Assembly: GCA_030704615.1 (NCBI GenBank)
Contig: CM060734.1
Location: forward strand, 57,986,042 to 58,050,041
DNA: 64,000 nt
Source of the DNA: Takakia lepidozioides
Taxonomy: Eukaryota > Streptophyta > Takakiopsida > Takakiales > Takakiaceae
Reading direction: 5' to 3'
In this document: positions 54,654-64,000 of the stretch, piece after piece
Position numbering within the stretch: position 1 is the stretch's first letter
Layout of the letters: each line of letters opens with the position of its first letter
Translations under genes and position numbers: made by a program
Notes under the pieces: generated by a model
Database searches by the model: none
What the model was told of the DNA's origin: nothing
What the model saw: the letters and a program-made list of their open reading frames with translations, nothing else

Positions 54654-56190
54654 CTCGAGAGAGATGACCTCTTATCTGTGAGTGCAAGGTAGGAGTTAAG
54701 GGTTAGCACTTGTATGATTACCTGTGTGTAAGTAGTGCTTAGTTTGAGAAGCTTTAAAAAAAAAAACAAAAAAAATATGCAGGTTTCGATCAGCGTTGGT
54801 TCTGGCATGAGGCCGCCGGGCATGATGGAGCTACACTGCATGGAAGCAGCCTTCGTTTTGGTCGGTGAGGAGACATCGTGAGGCAGTACGCAGGCTGGTG
54901 GAGTGCATGGGTGAAGGATGCCAGAGCTGCGTAGTGGAGTGCGCCAACCCCGCTCTCCACCACAGGTGCCAGCAGTAGCTGCTGCATACCCTGAGGCCGC
55001 TCCCACCAGATGAGCCACTCCCCGGTGGCGCACAGTTGGTGCAACAGAGGAGGTTGCTCCAGTGCGAGATCATGTCAGAACGCGCGCTGCGAAGAGGCAG
55101 TGGTTGTTGTGACTAGGGTTGGGAGTTGAGGTAAGGGTACTGGGAGTGGGCGTGCCGCAAAGCAGACTCGGAATACAAAGGCTGTTGCTCAACCCAGGGC
55201 AGCCCCTGCACCAAAGCAGAGGGACTTAGGGAGGGCCAAGCAGGTTTCGTCCAAATCTCACTCCTCGGAGCAGCGGCGGTCTCAAGATCATTGTATTGCT
55301 GAAGACGACGTTGAAGCAGACTTAGATCTAGAGGAGAATAGAGCAGAGGAGTAGCAGGGGAGAAGTGTGATGCAGGCTTTCAACGCTGTCGGTGCCCATC
55401 AGCTTGCGAATTGCTGCTTCGGCCTCTGCTTGTGGAAGCAGTGCTGGTGTGAATGGGGGCTGCTAAGTGCTTTTACTGCAGGAATCTGAAGCATTTCATG
55501 CCTATGGTGAGGCCTTACGAAGATTTTGCAGCCTGATTCCAGGCCTAATTGCCATGTGCATTGGCGGCTATGTCTTCACACTGGAAATGTGGCTGGAATT
55601 GAATGAATCCAGGGTGTTTTGATGCTTCTGGACCTGCACATTGAGGGCTGTGCACCCTGGCATCTGAAATTTAGGCCTGATTACCAGGCTTTTCATGCGC
55701 AAGTGCGGCTGGTTTCCCTTACCTTTGGACTGGATCCCCAGATGTAAGGGGGCTGGTGATGAAGCCATTCCAGCTCCTCCTGATGCTGAGTCGACTGATG
55801 AAGAAGAGGCTGTGGGCAGCCCTGCTCCTTCCACTTGCTTCCTAGTTCTCTGCAGCTCCATTCGGTGGTTCCAATCTCCCACACCGAACCAAGGGCTAGC
55901 GAAATAGAGGCAGCGACTGGGAAGGGCTGAGCAGAACCAGGAGCTGGTAGGAGCTGACGGGCATCTCTGCTGCATGGTTTTGGAGATTGACGAGCATGCA
56001 AGCTGCTCATGTGCAACCCTTTGATCAGAAAGGGGAAATCTACCTACCTAGACCTGGTTTCTGTTTTTGGGACTCTGCTAAAAATCTATGGAATTTTTAG
56101 AGTGTGAGTGTGCCATAAAATATCCACAATCCTGTTTCTAGAACCTGTGCTGGCCTATATGAGAGACAAACCTGTGGATGTACTCCCTGT
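54654..56190 (+). other. Long leader of the right DNMT/PHD element
   Basis: A GC-richer region between the LTR-like unit and the first long frame. An A-rich tract lies at 54755-54776. One frame near 55150-55350 has a basic then acidic composition (KAVAQPRAAPAPKQRD, then DDVEADLDLEENRAEE), which may be a decayed coding piece. No domain is recognised. Confidence 0.45.
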
Positions 56191-56925
56191 ATGGCTGGGG
56201 GAAATGAGGACGTAATTGAAGGGCATGTCTCTTCTCTTAGCCTGTGCACACAAGGGGACAGGATCTATGTTTCCCAAGGAACTCAGACTGATTTGAGTGG
56301 AGAACAGTTGGACGAGTTGATTGCATACTGGGAGTCAGGCATTAGCAGTAGACAACAGACTGCTGTAGTTGGCATTGAGGGCCTCAATATCGCCTTGGAC
56401 AGTCAGAACTCTGTTGGAGCCAGCAGTTCTGCAGCTGTAGGTGAAATACCAAAGTGGGTGAAAGCTAGGCTTGGAACACAGCCAAAGACAGCTCCGGGGA
56501 CCAAGGTGTTCAGCCACAAGGCCGTGGTGTACTGGAGCAGAGGAGCAGGAGCTGCACAAGTTTGTGCAATTAGACAGTGTTGCAGACGGACACGCTCTGC
56601 ACAAGGCAACCACGAACGGGGGTTCATTAGCGAGGACAAGTTTGTTCTGTTTGAAGGCGATGCAGTCATCCGCAATGAAGACACCCGCAACCGTCTCAAA
56701 GCTTTTGAGTTGAGAGACTATCAGACCCTACCTTTGTTTTCTTTAGTGTTCAGTGAGCGGGAGATAGGGGAGTACTGCTTTGTCTCTACCTGGCAGAAAG
56801 AGGAGGAGGGTTGGTTAGAGCGAGCTACTGTAGCTTGGGACAAGGTTAGTGGCAGGTTTCTGGACATAGATATACCTCCTACACCTTACCATCAAGCAGA
56901 GCGAGGCACTTTGAGAGAAGTCTAG
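56191..56925 (+). CDS. Unrecognised 244-codon ORF in the element leader
   Basis: Starts at a good ATG and ends 535 bases before gag opens. N-terminal blocks include SQGTQTDLSGEQLDELIAYW. The C-terminal half reads DKFVLFEGDAVIRNEDTRN, then EIGEYCFVSTWQKEEEGWLE and DIDIPPTPYHQAERG. A stretch rich in Cys and Arg in the middle (about residues 120-145) may be out of frame, since an alternative frame there looks more protein-like. No family is recognised. Its place upstream of gag suggests an accessory ORF of the retrotransposon. Confidence 0.5.
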   Translation: MAGGNEDVIEGHVSSLSLCTQGDRIYVSQGTQTDLSGEQLDELIAYWESGISSRQQTAVVGIEGLNIALDSQNSVGASSSAAVGEIPKWVKARLGTQPKTAPGTKVFSHKAVVYWSRGAGAAQVCAIRQCCRRTRSAQGNHERGFISEDKFVLFEGDAVIRNEDTRNRLKAFELRDYQTLPLFSLVFSEREIGEYCFVSTWQKEEEGWLERATVAWDKVSGRFLDIDIPPTPYHQAERGTLREV

Positions 56926-57453
56926 AAGTTGATAGCATAGATCAGGATTAGATCTTGCTTGGGCGGGCTTCTATTCTTCCCCTCCATCTCTGTACTATTT
57001 TCATTACCTTGTACTTGTAGTTGCCAAAGCCTCTCTTGGTGGAGGCCAGTCAGTCCGGGGTTTTGGGCTGGGATATTCTGCAGGATCAACATTGCAGCTG
57101 GATTTTGGTGTGGGGGTGTTGATGTTTTGATTTCTTGTGTTTGGATCCCCCCCAACACCTGCATGCTTGACTGTGCGCCATGTTGGTTTTGTGTGGGCGC
57201 TTGCTTTCATAGGGATTAGGCCGGATTTGATCACCGCTCAATCCTAGAGTATGCTGTCGGTGTTGAGGCTGGAGTGATGACCAGCAAGACCACCAGTGTT
57301 TCTTCTATGGTGAGGCTGGGTTGATGACCAGCCAACCATAGGAGTTCTTGCGGTGGATGCAGGTGCAGGTGCCCTGAGCCATTGGGATATGACCCTTAGA
57401 CTGCAACAGGTGCCCACCCGTGTCACTATTAGATTAGTACTAGAGCCTTATAG

Positions 57454-58925
57454 TGTCACGTGGAGGAGGTGCACATTGTGAGTGTCATTACGGAGTTACC
57501 CAAGGGTTTTGAGGGGAGTACGGCTACAAGCAGTGACAGTGAGAGTGGGTTCACAAGACGAGGTATTCGGTTCAGACCACCTTCACCGCCACCCTCAACT
57601 ACTGTAGCGTCAGACACAGACTCGGAGGCTTCATCAACAGGTGTGCACTTTCATTCGCCATTGTTGTGGGACGACATGGAGGAGATGTATGGAGCTACCA
57701 AGGGGCCTCGTAGGTACTCTGGAGCTGTGGGCACAATCGAGTTGGATGACTTTATCCAGGAGTTCGACAGCTGGTGTGATTTGCAGCAGATGCGCAATCC
57801 ACAGCTATTCACCCCATTCATGGCGTGGAAGGGACTGTTCCAGCATTTGGAAGGCCCGCCTATGGACATTACCACGAGTTCAGGCGAGGACATGAAGCAG
57901 AGATTGAGGAGTGGAGGATGTATTGGTCACCTGACTACGTCTCCATTACTCGAGGCACGACGCGACCAGTAGCTGCATCAGTACCAATAGCTCCCACTGC
58001 CAGCACTAGTAGTGGAGCAAGTAGTGCTGGTACTTCTGAAGGTGGTACCAGTTCAAAAGGTGCTTCTCCTGCCACGACTACAACACATTTGCCAAGATTC
58101 AACCCGGTGGTGGAGTTCTTCCAGGAGTTGCGGAGGAACTACCAAGGTGTACGGACAGAGAAGCTGCGAAGTTTGCAAGACTTCCAGCGCAAACCCAGTG
58201 AGAGCCTGCGAGAGGCGTACACTCGTATGAGGCGCTTGATAAGTGTGACCCAAGGGGTTACTGAAGCTCAGGCAATCCAGTTTTGGTATGGAATTCTGGA
58301 CAAGGAGCTCAAGAGAAGGGTGCGAGATGCAACCCTGTTACAAGCAGCCCAACCCACATTAGCAGATGTGTTTCTGCTGGCTGAGCGGATTGAGCTCAAC
58401 ATGGTGGAGGAGCGAGTTGTTACAATTGGATTTGGTAAGGACATGCCTGTACGGGGCACAGCTGTCAGCCCACAAGCACAAGGGACTGCCCAACAGCGTG
58501 GTCAGGGGGGCAAGGTTGCCCAGCCCAAGTTCCATGGAGCTTACAGGGGACCTCAGGTGCAGAGGCCCGTGGCATCTTTTGCAGGCCAACAGCAACCAGG
58601 GGTGATATGTTGGACATGTGGAGGACCCCATGTCAAGAGAGATTGCCCAGAGAGTGGCAGAAGGCCGGCACAAGCACAGCCTGCACAGTTGCAGTGTGGG
58701 CATTGTGGCAAGTATGGGCATGGAGATGCCCAGTGTTATGACTTGCATCCTGAGTTGCGCCCAGGCCAGTTCCAAGGGAACAATGGTGGCCGGGGGCGAG
58801 GTGGACCAGCCCAAAGAGGACGAGGTGGTCGGGCACGAGGTGCAGGCCAAGGCAACCTCCACATGGCCAAGGACGCGGAGGTCAGGGTGTTGACCAAGGC
58901 ATGGCCAATCGGCTTCAGCAGCTAG
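57454..58925 (+). pseudogene. gag of the right DNMT/PHD element, one frame slip
   Basis: The first part (open from 57454, first in-frame ATG at 57676) encodes a Ser/Pro-rich start and the capsid-like block ELDDFIQEFDSWCDLQQM. Near 57866 coding moves by -1 to the frame that ends at 58925. This frame holds FNPVVEFFQELRRNYQGVRT, SLREAYTRMRRLI and two zinc knuckles: CWTCGGPHVKRDC (Cx2Cx3Hx4C) and CGHCGKYGHGDAQC (Cx2Cx4Hx4C). A Gly/Arg-rich tail follows. Between 58850 and 59010 two more frame changes separate gag from the protease ORF. They may be copy damage or errors, because the coding sense continues in other frames. Confidence 0.85.
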
Positions 58926-59010
58926 AGCAGAGGCTCGCTGCCATGGCTATAGCTCAGGCGTACCGGCTCCCAGGCGGGATGGCCCACCTCCTGCTCCTGA
59001 GGGAGGAGAT

Positions 59011-61335
59011 ATGGGCGGAATGGGATTCATGTGCGGAGCAGCACTACCATTAGAGCAGGTGGAGTCTGCTGCAGCCGTGACTCGAGGAGCAACACGAGTT
59101 CCTGAGCCACGAGGTGCAGAGGTGGAGTTGGATCCACAACGTGGGGAGGCAAGCCGTCAGGCAAGGCTGCCTCAGTCATTCACCTTGGCGGAGACAGTGT
59201 CAACGCCATCCATGGCACCTAGTTCTCGCCCGACTGTTAACGAGGCGGAGGTTACTATGCCATTGGGAAGAGCTACCCGTGCAGCACTGACACCTACTAC
59301 CAAGGCTAGTGCAGCCGGTGTGTTATTGGGAGCAGCCACCTCTGTGTGTCAAGCCCCACTGTTCTCGGCGACCATGATTGCGACGCCGGGAGTGAGACCA
59401 GCTGCAGTGTTCAGACTAGCAGCAACACTCTGCGAGAGTGGAGAGGTCACTTCATCTTCTGCGGAGTTAGTGGAAGGTGTAGTGGCAGAGGGATCCTCGG
59501 ATTTGAGGGTCAAGACTGCCACGGCAGCGCCCTGGCAAGCTGCAGCTGCCAGATTGACGGAGCTGCCAGCTAGGCCAGCCTTTGAGCGCGCCATGGTGAC
59601 ACCTGGAGTTGTCTTGTTAGACAACCAGGGAGGCATTTTCACTTTGAGTGGACCGGCAGGCAAGAAGTACCGGCCACTGCGGGTCTTGTTGGACTCAGGA
59701 GCTCAGCCACTGATGTTGGGCAGAGCTGCTATTGCAGGTTTGGGCCTCATGGAGGCGGATATGGAGCCTTGTCCTTTCCAGATACAGACATCTCTGGGAG
59801 GATCAGAGCAGGCTCGCGGCATGACACGGCATCAGTTGGCTATTAGACTGCAGCCGGATCATCCTGTAGATGGCTCAGTGATGCGAGCCAAGGCCATTGT
59901 GACAGACGCGGTCTCTTACGATGTCCTCGTTGGTGGGGCAGTGTTATACCCCATGGGCTTCACCCTGGATTTCTGGGAGGAGTCAGCATCCTACAGGCCT
60001 GGATGGCAGTCAGGGGATGGTCGCCGTGCACAGCTCCCTGTGACATTCATTGGGGGTATTGCAGCTGCTCAGCGGGGCAAGATGCCAACACTAGCCGCCT
60101 TCACAGCTGCAGTCAGCTGGCCTGGAGAGTTGCTGGAAGGCAATGCCCATGCAGAGGATGTGCCACCTCCAGCAGAGCAGGATGACATGCATGGTACGGC
60201 GGAGTTGCCTGCCATGGTTGCTCACACTCCGTTGTGGGGTACGAGCAAGGATTTGCAGCACGCTGCTGATGGACGGGTGCAACAAGCTTGGGTAGAAGCT
60301 TTTGTACCGTCAGGAGAGGAGGAGAGTGCGGTGATTGTACCAGGGCCACCTCAGTTGTCGCCATTGGACACCACACCTCTTGTGTGGCAGCGACCGGATG
60401 AAGGCATATGCCTTCTGGACTTATTTGGCGGGATCAGCACTGGATTGGCTGCAGTGCTGCAGGCAGGTGTACGAGTTCGACGTTACCTGTATGTGGAGAG
60501 GGATGAGACTGCACGACGCGTCTCACTGCGCCATGTTGCTCAGATGGTGCAGCAGCACCCTGAGTTGTTGCCGGTGTCTGCAGTTCGTGGATATCAGCAG
60601 GCCTTGCCAGCAGACATTTCGTTGCTGGGGGCGCAGGATTTGGAGCGGGTTGGCTCCATTGATCTGGTAGTGGCAGGTTGGCCCTGCCAAGGGCATTCAT
60701 CAGCCGGGCATGGCAATGGATTGCGAGACTCGAGGACGGGTCTGTTTTGGGAGATGGTGCGGATTTTGCGCCACTTGCAGCTTCATCAGGCTGTATCTCC
60801 GGCATACATCTTGGAGAATGTGCCACTGATGGGTGATTCTCGGGCCAGGGTGATGGCCAGTGTGCATCAAGTCCGGTCGTGGCTTGGGTCAGCAGTATTG
60901 CTGGATGCAGCTGCAGTGGGGTCACGGGCTCATCGTCCACGACTATGGTGGACTAACTTGATGCCACCCGCACTGCTCAAGCGTGCATTTGATGGGGTGC
61001 AGCGGCCAGCACACCTCACCGTGGATGGCATTTTGGACACAGGAAGGCAGTCTCAACGTGTGAGACACGATGACCGTTCGCCTTTGGCAGTGGTCAACAG
61101 AGTGGGTCAACCACGAGCAGCATTACCTACACTGCTCAGCTTCCCAGGATCCCATGCTTTTCGGGATGGTGGACCTGGCCTCCTGTGGGATGCTCAGTTG
61201 CAGCAGTTAGTGGAGCCTAATGCCGACGAGCGAGAGCGGGCTATGGGGTTTTCCACTGGGACCACGGCGGTGCCTTCCTTTCTGAGGCATCACGTCGTCA
61301 GGTGTTGGGGCAAGCAATGGATCTCAATTGCTTGA
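59011..61335 (+). CDS. Retropepsin-like protease fused to a C5-cytosine DNA methyltransferase
   Basis: A 774-residue frame. The first ~220 residues are low in motifs. Protease: LLDSGAQPLMLG with catalytic Asp 228, then YDVLVGGAVLYPMGF. Methyltransferase from about residue 465: motif I LLDLFGGISTGLAAVL (SAM binding), motif IV GWPCQGHSSAG with catalytic Cys 559, motif VI YILENVPL with Glu about 602, motif VIII RAHRPRLWWTNL, and the motif IX-side block EPNADERERAMGF. The RAHRPRLWW block and the short target region resemble DNMT3/DRM-type enzymes. Motif X follows in the -1 frame from 61302. The enzyme should methylate cytosine in DNA; whether it marks the element's own copies or the host is unknown. 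Confidence 0.9.
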   Translation: MGGMGFMCGAALPLEQVESAAAVTRGATRVPEPRGAEVELDPQRGEASRQARLPQSFTLAETVSTPSMAPSSRPTVNEAEVTMPLGRATRAALTPTTKASAAGVLLGAATSVCQAPLFSATMIATPGVRPAAVFRLAATLCESGEVTSSSAELVEGVVAEGSSDLRVKTATAAPWQAAAARLTELPARPAFERAMVTPGVVLLDNQGGIFTLSGPAGKKYRPLRVLLDSGAQPLMLGRAAIAGLGLMEADMEPCPFQIQTSLGGSEQARGMTRHQLAIRLQPDHPVDGSVMRAKAIVTDAVSYDVLVGGAVLYPMGFTLDFWEESASYRPGWQSGDGRRAQLPVTFIGGIAAAQRGKMPTLAAFTAAVSWPGELLEGNAHAEDVPPPAEQDDMHGTAELPAMVAHTPLWGTSKDLQHAADGRVQQAWVEAFVPSGEEESAVIVPGPPQLSPLDTTPLVWQRPDEGICLLDLFGGISTGLAAVLQAGVRVRRYLYVERDETARRVSLRHVAQMVQQHPELLPVSAVRGYQQALPADISLLGAQDLERVGSIDLVVAGWPCQGHSSAGHGNGLRDSRTGLFWEMVRILRHLQLHQAVSPAYILENVPLMGDSRARVMASVHQVRSWLGSAVLLDAAAVGSRAHRPRLWWTNLMPPALLKRAFDGVQRPAHLTVDGILDTGRQSQRVRHDDRSPLAVVNRVGQPRAALPTLLSFPGSHAFRDGGPGLLWDAQLQQLVEPNADERERAMGFSTGTTAVPSFLRHHVVRCWGKQWISIA

Positions 61336-61652
61336 CCTGGATTGTCAGCTTGGCTATGGCTGAGCAACGTAGAGTGCGGAGTGCACTTCCCTTGATGGTC
61401 TCTCTGCCTACCGAGACGGTACAGGCAGCGAGTGGGGGCGAGCCGGTGAGGACCACGAGGTGTAGACATCCATGGCACATGTGGGAGGTGCTCGAGGTTC
61501 AGAGGGAGTTGGCAGCGAAGGCAGCTGTGATGGATGAGGTTGGGGATTCTTCTCGGGATGAGGAGGTTCTCAATGATGAGATGATGGGGCAGGATGAGGC
61601 CTTGTCATTGACTGAGCAGGAAGGGGGTACTGCTCAAGAGGTTGCAGCATAG
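61302..61652 (+). CDS. Motif X and acidic tail of the methyltransferase in the -1 frame
   Basis: Overlaps the end of 59011-61335. It begins LGQAMDLNCLTWIV, a far better motif X than the WGKQWISIA read in the upstream frame. The true protein therefore passes from one frame to the other near 61300-61304, through a lost G or a -1 slip. The tail ends with the acidic stretch shared with the left copy and stops at UAG 61650-61652, in frame with pol. Confidence 0.8.
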   Translation: MLGQAMDLNCLTWIVSLAMAEQRRVRSALPLMVSLPTETVQAASGGEPVRTTRCRHPWHMWEVLEVQRELAAKAAVMDEVGDSSRDEEVLNDEMMGQDEALSLTEQEGGTAQEVAA

Positions 61653-61658
61653 CAACCA
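61650..61658 (+). other. In-frame UAG in a leaky-stop context, right copy
   Basis: TAG followed by CAACCA, identical to 78-86. Upstream (methyltransferase tail) and downstream (pol) lie in the same frame, so readthrough without frameshift would give the pol fusion. Confidence 0.6.
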
Positions 61659-64000
61659 CGGGACGCGTCCTCTACCTCTAAGCCCACTGGACTTAAGGTT
61701 GCAGTTACGGAGGACAATTGGGAGCCTGATATTGGACCCATTGTCACCGGAGGAGAGAGACGACGTATACGGCGGTTCCTGAGGGCTTACAGGAATTGCT
61801 TTGCCTTCAGTTTGAAGGACTTGGGAGCACTGAAGGGTCAAGAGATCCGTATTGAGTTGGCCACTGACACGCCAATCTTTCGGAGACCCTATAGATACAG
61901 TGACATGGAGAGGTCTTTGATTCAGATGAGGACTCAAGATCTCTGGGAGGCAGGTTTGGTGGAGCTCTCTGGTGGAGAGTATGCTTCAGCCACAGTGATG
62001 CCAGCTAAGAAGGATGTCTATGGCAATTGGACGGAGAGACGTATGTGCGGTGATTACCGGCCTGTAAATCGTCAGACCAAGTCCGATAGGTATGCCATGC
62101 CAACACCAGAGGAGATCTTTGATGCCATTGGGCATTCCAAGGTCTTTAGCACGTTGGATTTACGATCCGGATATCACCAGTTGCCGATCAAGGAGGCGGA
62201 TAAGCAAAAGACGGCATTCTGGGGGATCAATGAGCACGGGAAGGATTGCCTATACCAGTGGCGGTTCTTACCATTTGGGCTTAAAAACGCTCCCGCTGAG
62301 TTTCAAAGAGTCATGGACAGGATTCTAGCAGGGGTGGAGTTTGCTCGGTGCTACATAGATGACATCATCATCTTTAGTGCTACGGTGGAGGAGCATGAGA
62401 GACACCTTCAGGGGGTATTTGAGCGCTTGAGGACGCACGGATTGAAGTTACATCCGGGCAAGTGCAAGTTTTTCCACAACCAGATTGAGTATCTGGGTCA
62501 CATGATATATCCTGGAGGATTGGGGGTACAGCAGACTAAGGTAGAGTCCATTGCACAGGTTCCACGCCCCACGGATGTGAGCCGAGTTCGAGCTTTCATG
62601 GGGTTAGCAAACTATTACAGACGGTTTGTTAAGGGATTTAGTGCCATTGCAAAGGCTCTAACCAAGCTGACCAAGGTGGACCAGGAGTGGCAGTGGGAAG
62701 ATGAGCAAGAACAAGCTTTTCAAGAGCTCAAGGCGAGGTTGACCTCGGCGCCCATCTTGAGACGACCTATCAGGGGGCGTCCTTTTCAGCTGCATACAGA
62801 TTGGAGCATGCTGGGGCTTGGAGCGGTGCTCACACAGGTGGATGATGAGGGAAGAGAGTTCGTAGTGGCTTATGCTAGCCGCTCGAACAATGCTGCAGAG
62901 TCTAAGTATAGCTCATATGAGGGAGAATGCTTAGCTGCAGTGTGGGCCGTGGCACACTTCAGGTGCTATTTATACGGCAATCTCTTCACCCTTGTCACGG
63001 ATCACCAACCACTCAAGTGGTTGATGGAGTCAGACAAGCTTACGGGGAAGCTTGCACGGTGGGCACTCATCCTTCAAGAGTATGACTTTCAGGTGGTGCA
63101 TCGACCGGGTTTGGTCAATCGAAATGCAGATGGGTTGAGTCGCAATCCATGCACGAGCCAACAGGATGACACTGGAGCTCGGTGGCATGGTGAGACGGAC
63201 GAGGAGATGGTGCCCGGATGGCATGCATCTGCATTTCTGTGTATCTTGGCAGCGGAAGGCCAGGTTGGACCTACAACAGGGATGACTGTAGATCAAGTGT
63301 CTGAGGACCCTGAGGCCAGCAATGAGCAGGGTGGCGCCAAAGATATACATGAGGATTCAGTTGTGTTGGACTACCTCCGCAGTGGAGACACGGCAGCCAC
63401 TATGACTGCCAAGGAGAGGGATCGGATCCTACAACGAGCCAAGAGGTTCAGGTGGGAGGGGACACACCTGCTCCGAGTGTGGGAGGATGGTCGAGTGAGG
63501 ATTGTGCCTCACCCAACACAGCGGGCACGGTTAGTGCGGCATGCCCATGAGGAGTTGGGGCATTTTGGGGTGCGACGCACTCATAGTCTACTGCAGGGGC
63601 AGTATTGGTGGCGTGGTATGCACACAGAGGTACAACACTTTGTGGCTAGGTGCATGGTGTGTGACAGGGTGCGTGCTTCATTCAACGCCCCTACTCCACA
63701 ATTGCACCCTCTTCCGATCATGGGATTGGGCTACAGGTGGAGTCTTGACTTCGCAGGGCCGTTGCCACTGACCATGCGCCACAACAAGTACGTGTTGGTG
63801 ATGGTGGAGCACTTCTCCAAGTGGATTGAATTGGTTCCATTGCCTGATAAGGCTAGTGAGGGAGCTGCGTATGCATTCCTGGATTGTGTGCTTAGCCGAT
63901 TCGGTGCTCCAGCTGAGGTACTCACGGACCAAGGGAGAGAGTTCTTGGGGGAGTTTCAGGCTTTGTGTGACAAGGCCTTGATAGACCACCGCACCACTTC
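61653..64000 (+). CDS. pol: reverse transcriptase, RNase H, integrase (right copy, runs off the window)
   Basis: The frame is open without a stop for 2,348 bases from the UAG to the window edge. The RT has YIDD at 62352-62363 and a full set of palm motifs. RNase H carries FQLHTDWS, TDHQPLKWLM and RNADGLSRNPC. The integrase has HAHEELGHFG and CMVC for zinc binding, then WSLDFAGPLP and LTDQGREFLG with the first two catalytic Asp; the Glu falls beyond the window. Unlike the left copy this pol is intact as far as seen. No start codon is needed if it is made by readthrough. Confidence 0.92.

Larger units (their letters stand above)
54307..64000 (+). mobile_element. Ty3/gypsy-type retrotransposon with DNMT and PHD modules, right copy (3' part outside window)
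   Basis: Order: 347-bp LTR-like unit, a ~2.8-kb leader with one 244-codon frame, gag with two zinc knuckles, aspartic protease, C5-cytosine methyltransferase, UAG, RT, RNase H and integrase, running off the window. The shared portion with the left copy differs by few substitutions but several indels. Gag and the methyltransferase each contain a one-base frame slip. The left copy shows that the family ends with a PHD finger. The element is at least 9.7 kb here and probably about 12 kb in full. Confidence 0.9.

Noticed and set aside
57004-57426. Minus-strand frames within the leader of the right DNMT/PHD element
   Set aside because: No motifs, and coding sense of the element is on the plus strand.
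61302-61335. Programmed -1 frameshift as the sole explanation of the DNMT frame change
   Set aside because: No canonical slippery heptamer is seen, and many other single-base indels in the window make a lost base more likely.

Overview
The window looks like a nuclear segment from a green-lineage (streptophyte) plant with a repeat-rich genome. It holds spliced nuclear genes (an LHCA3 photosystem I antenna gene and a nine-exon METTL5 rRNA methyltransferase), a plant-type RPL38 with a telo-box, a MO25 scaffold gene, decayed PLS-type PPR sequence, a CACTA transposon end, several LTR retrotransposons and tRNA-derived SINE-like repeats. PLS-type PPR remnants favour a seed-free land plant (bryophyte, lycophyte or fern) over an alga, but the species cannot be fixed from this sequence alone.

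The most striking content is a Ty3/gypsy-type retrotransposon present twice in the same orientation, 61,572 bp apart. The left copy (1-3992) lacks its 5' part and the right copy (54307-64000) lacks its 3' part because of the window edges. Together they show a family with the order gag (two zinc knuckles) - aspartic protease - C5-cytosine DNA methyltransferase - UAG stop - reverse transcriptase - RNase H - integrase - PHD finger. The element therefore carries a DNA-methylation writer and a probable histone-tail reader. The UAG between the methyltransferase and RT parts lies in the same frame as both and is followed by CAACCA in both copies. That matches the tobamovirus-type leaky-stop consensus UAG-CAR-YYA, so readthrough is a good hypothesis for how pol is made.

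Layout: 1-3992 left DNMT/PHD element; 3993-8100 gene-free AT-rich DNA with SINE remnants; 8165-9691 LHCA3; 9692-12970 mostly empty, with a possible LTR-element remnant; 12971-13180 RPL38 (minus); 13627-18626 a non-LTR retrotransposon with zinc finger, RT and restriction-like endonuclease, split by a short internally deleted LTR element (15807-17219); 18766-23440 two direct repeats bracketing an unrecognised gag-like RGG-rich ORF; 23969-24603 the 3' end of a plastid-type LPAT gene with a damaged motif; 26903-30146 METTL5; 31349-32371 an intronless MO25 ORF (minus); 32400-46000 gene-poor DNA with SINE-like repeats, a long foldback, PPR debris and a 45-bp coding minisatellite; 46500-53566 two overlapping chromodomain-type gypsy elements (minus). 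A CACTA end (53567-54306) interrupts the LTR of one of these, and the right DNMT/PHD element begins directly after it, giving a three-deep nest.

Host genes are few and unrelated, and no operon-like logic applies. Many retroelement frames are broken by single-base indels in otherwise near-identical copies. This may be real decay or uncorrected sequencing error, so inactive status should be read with caution.
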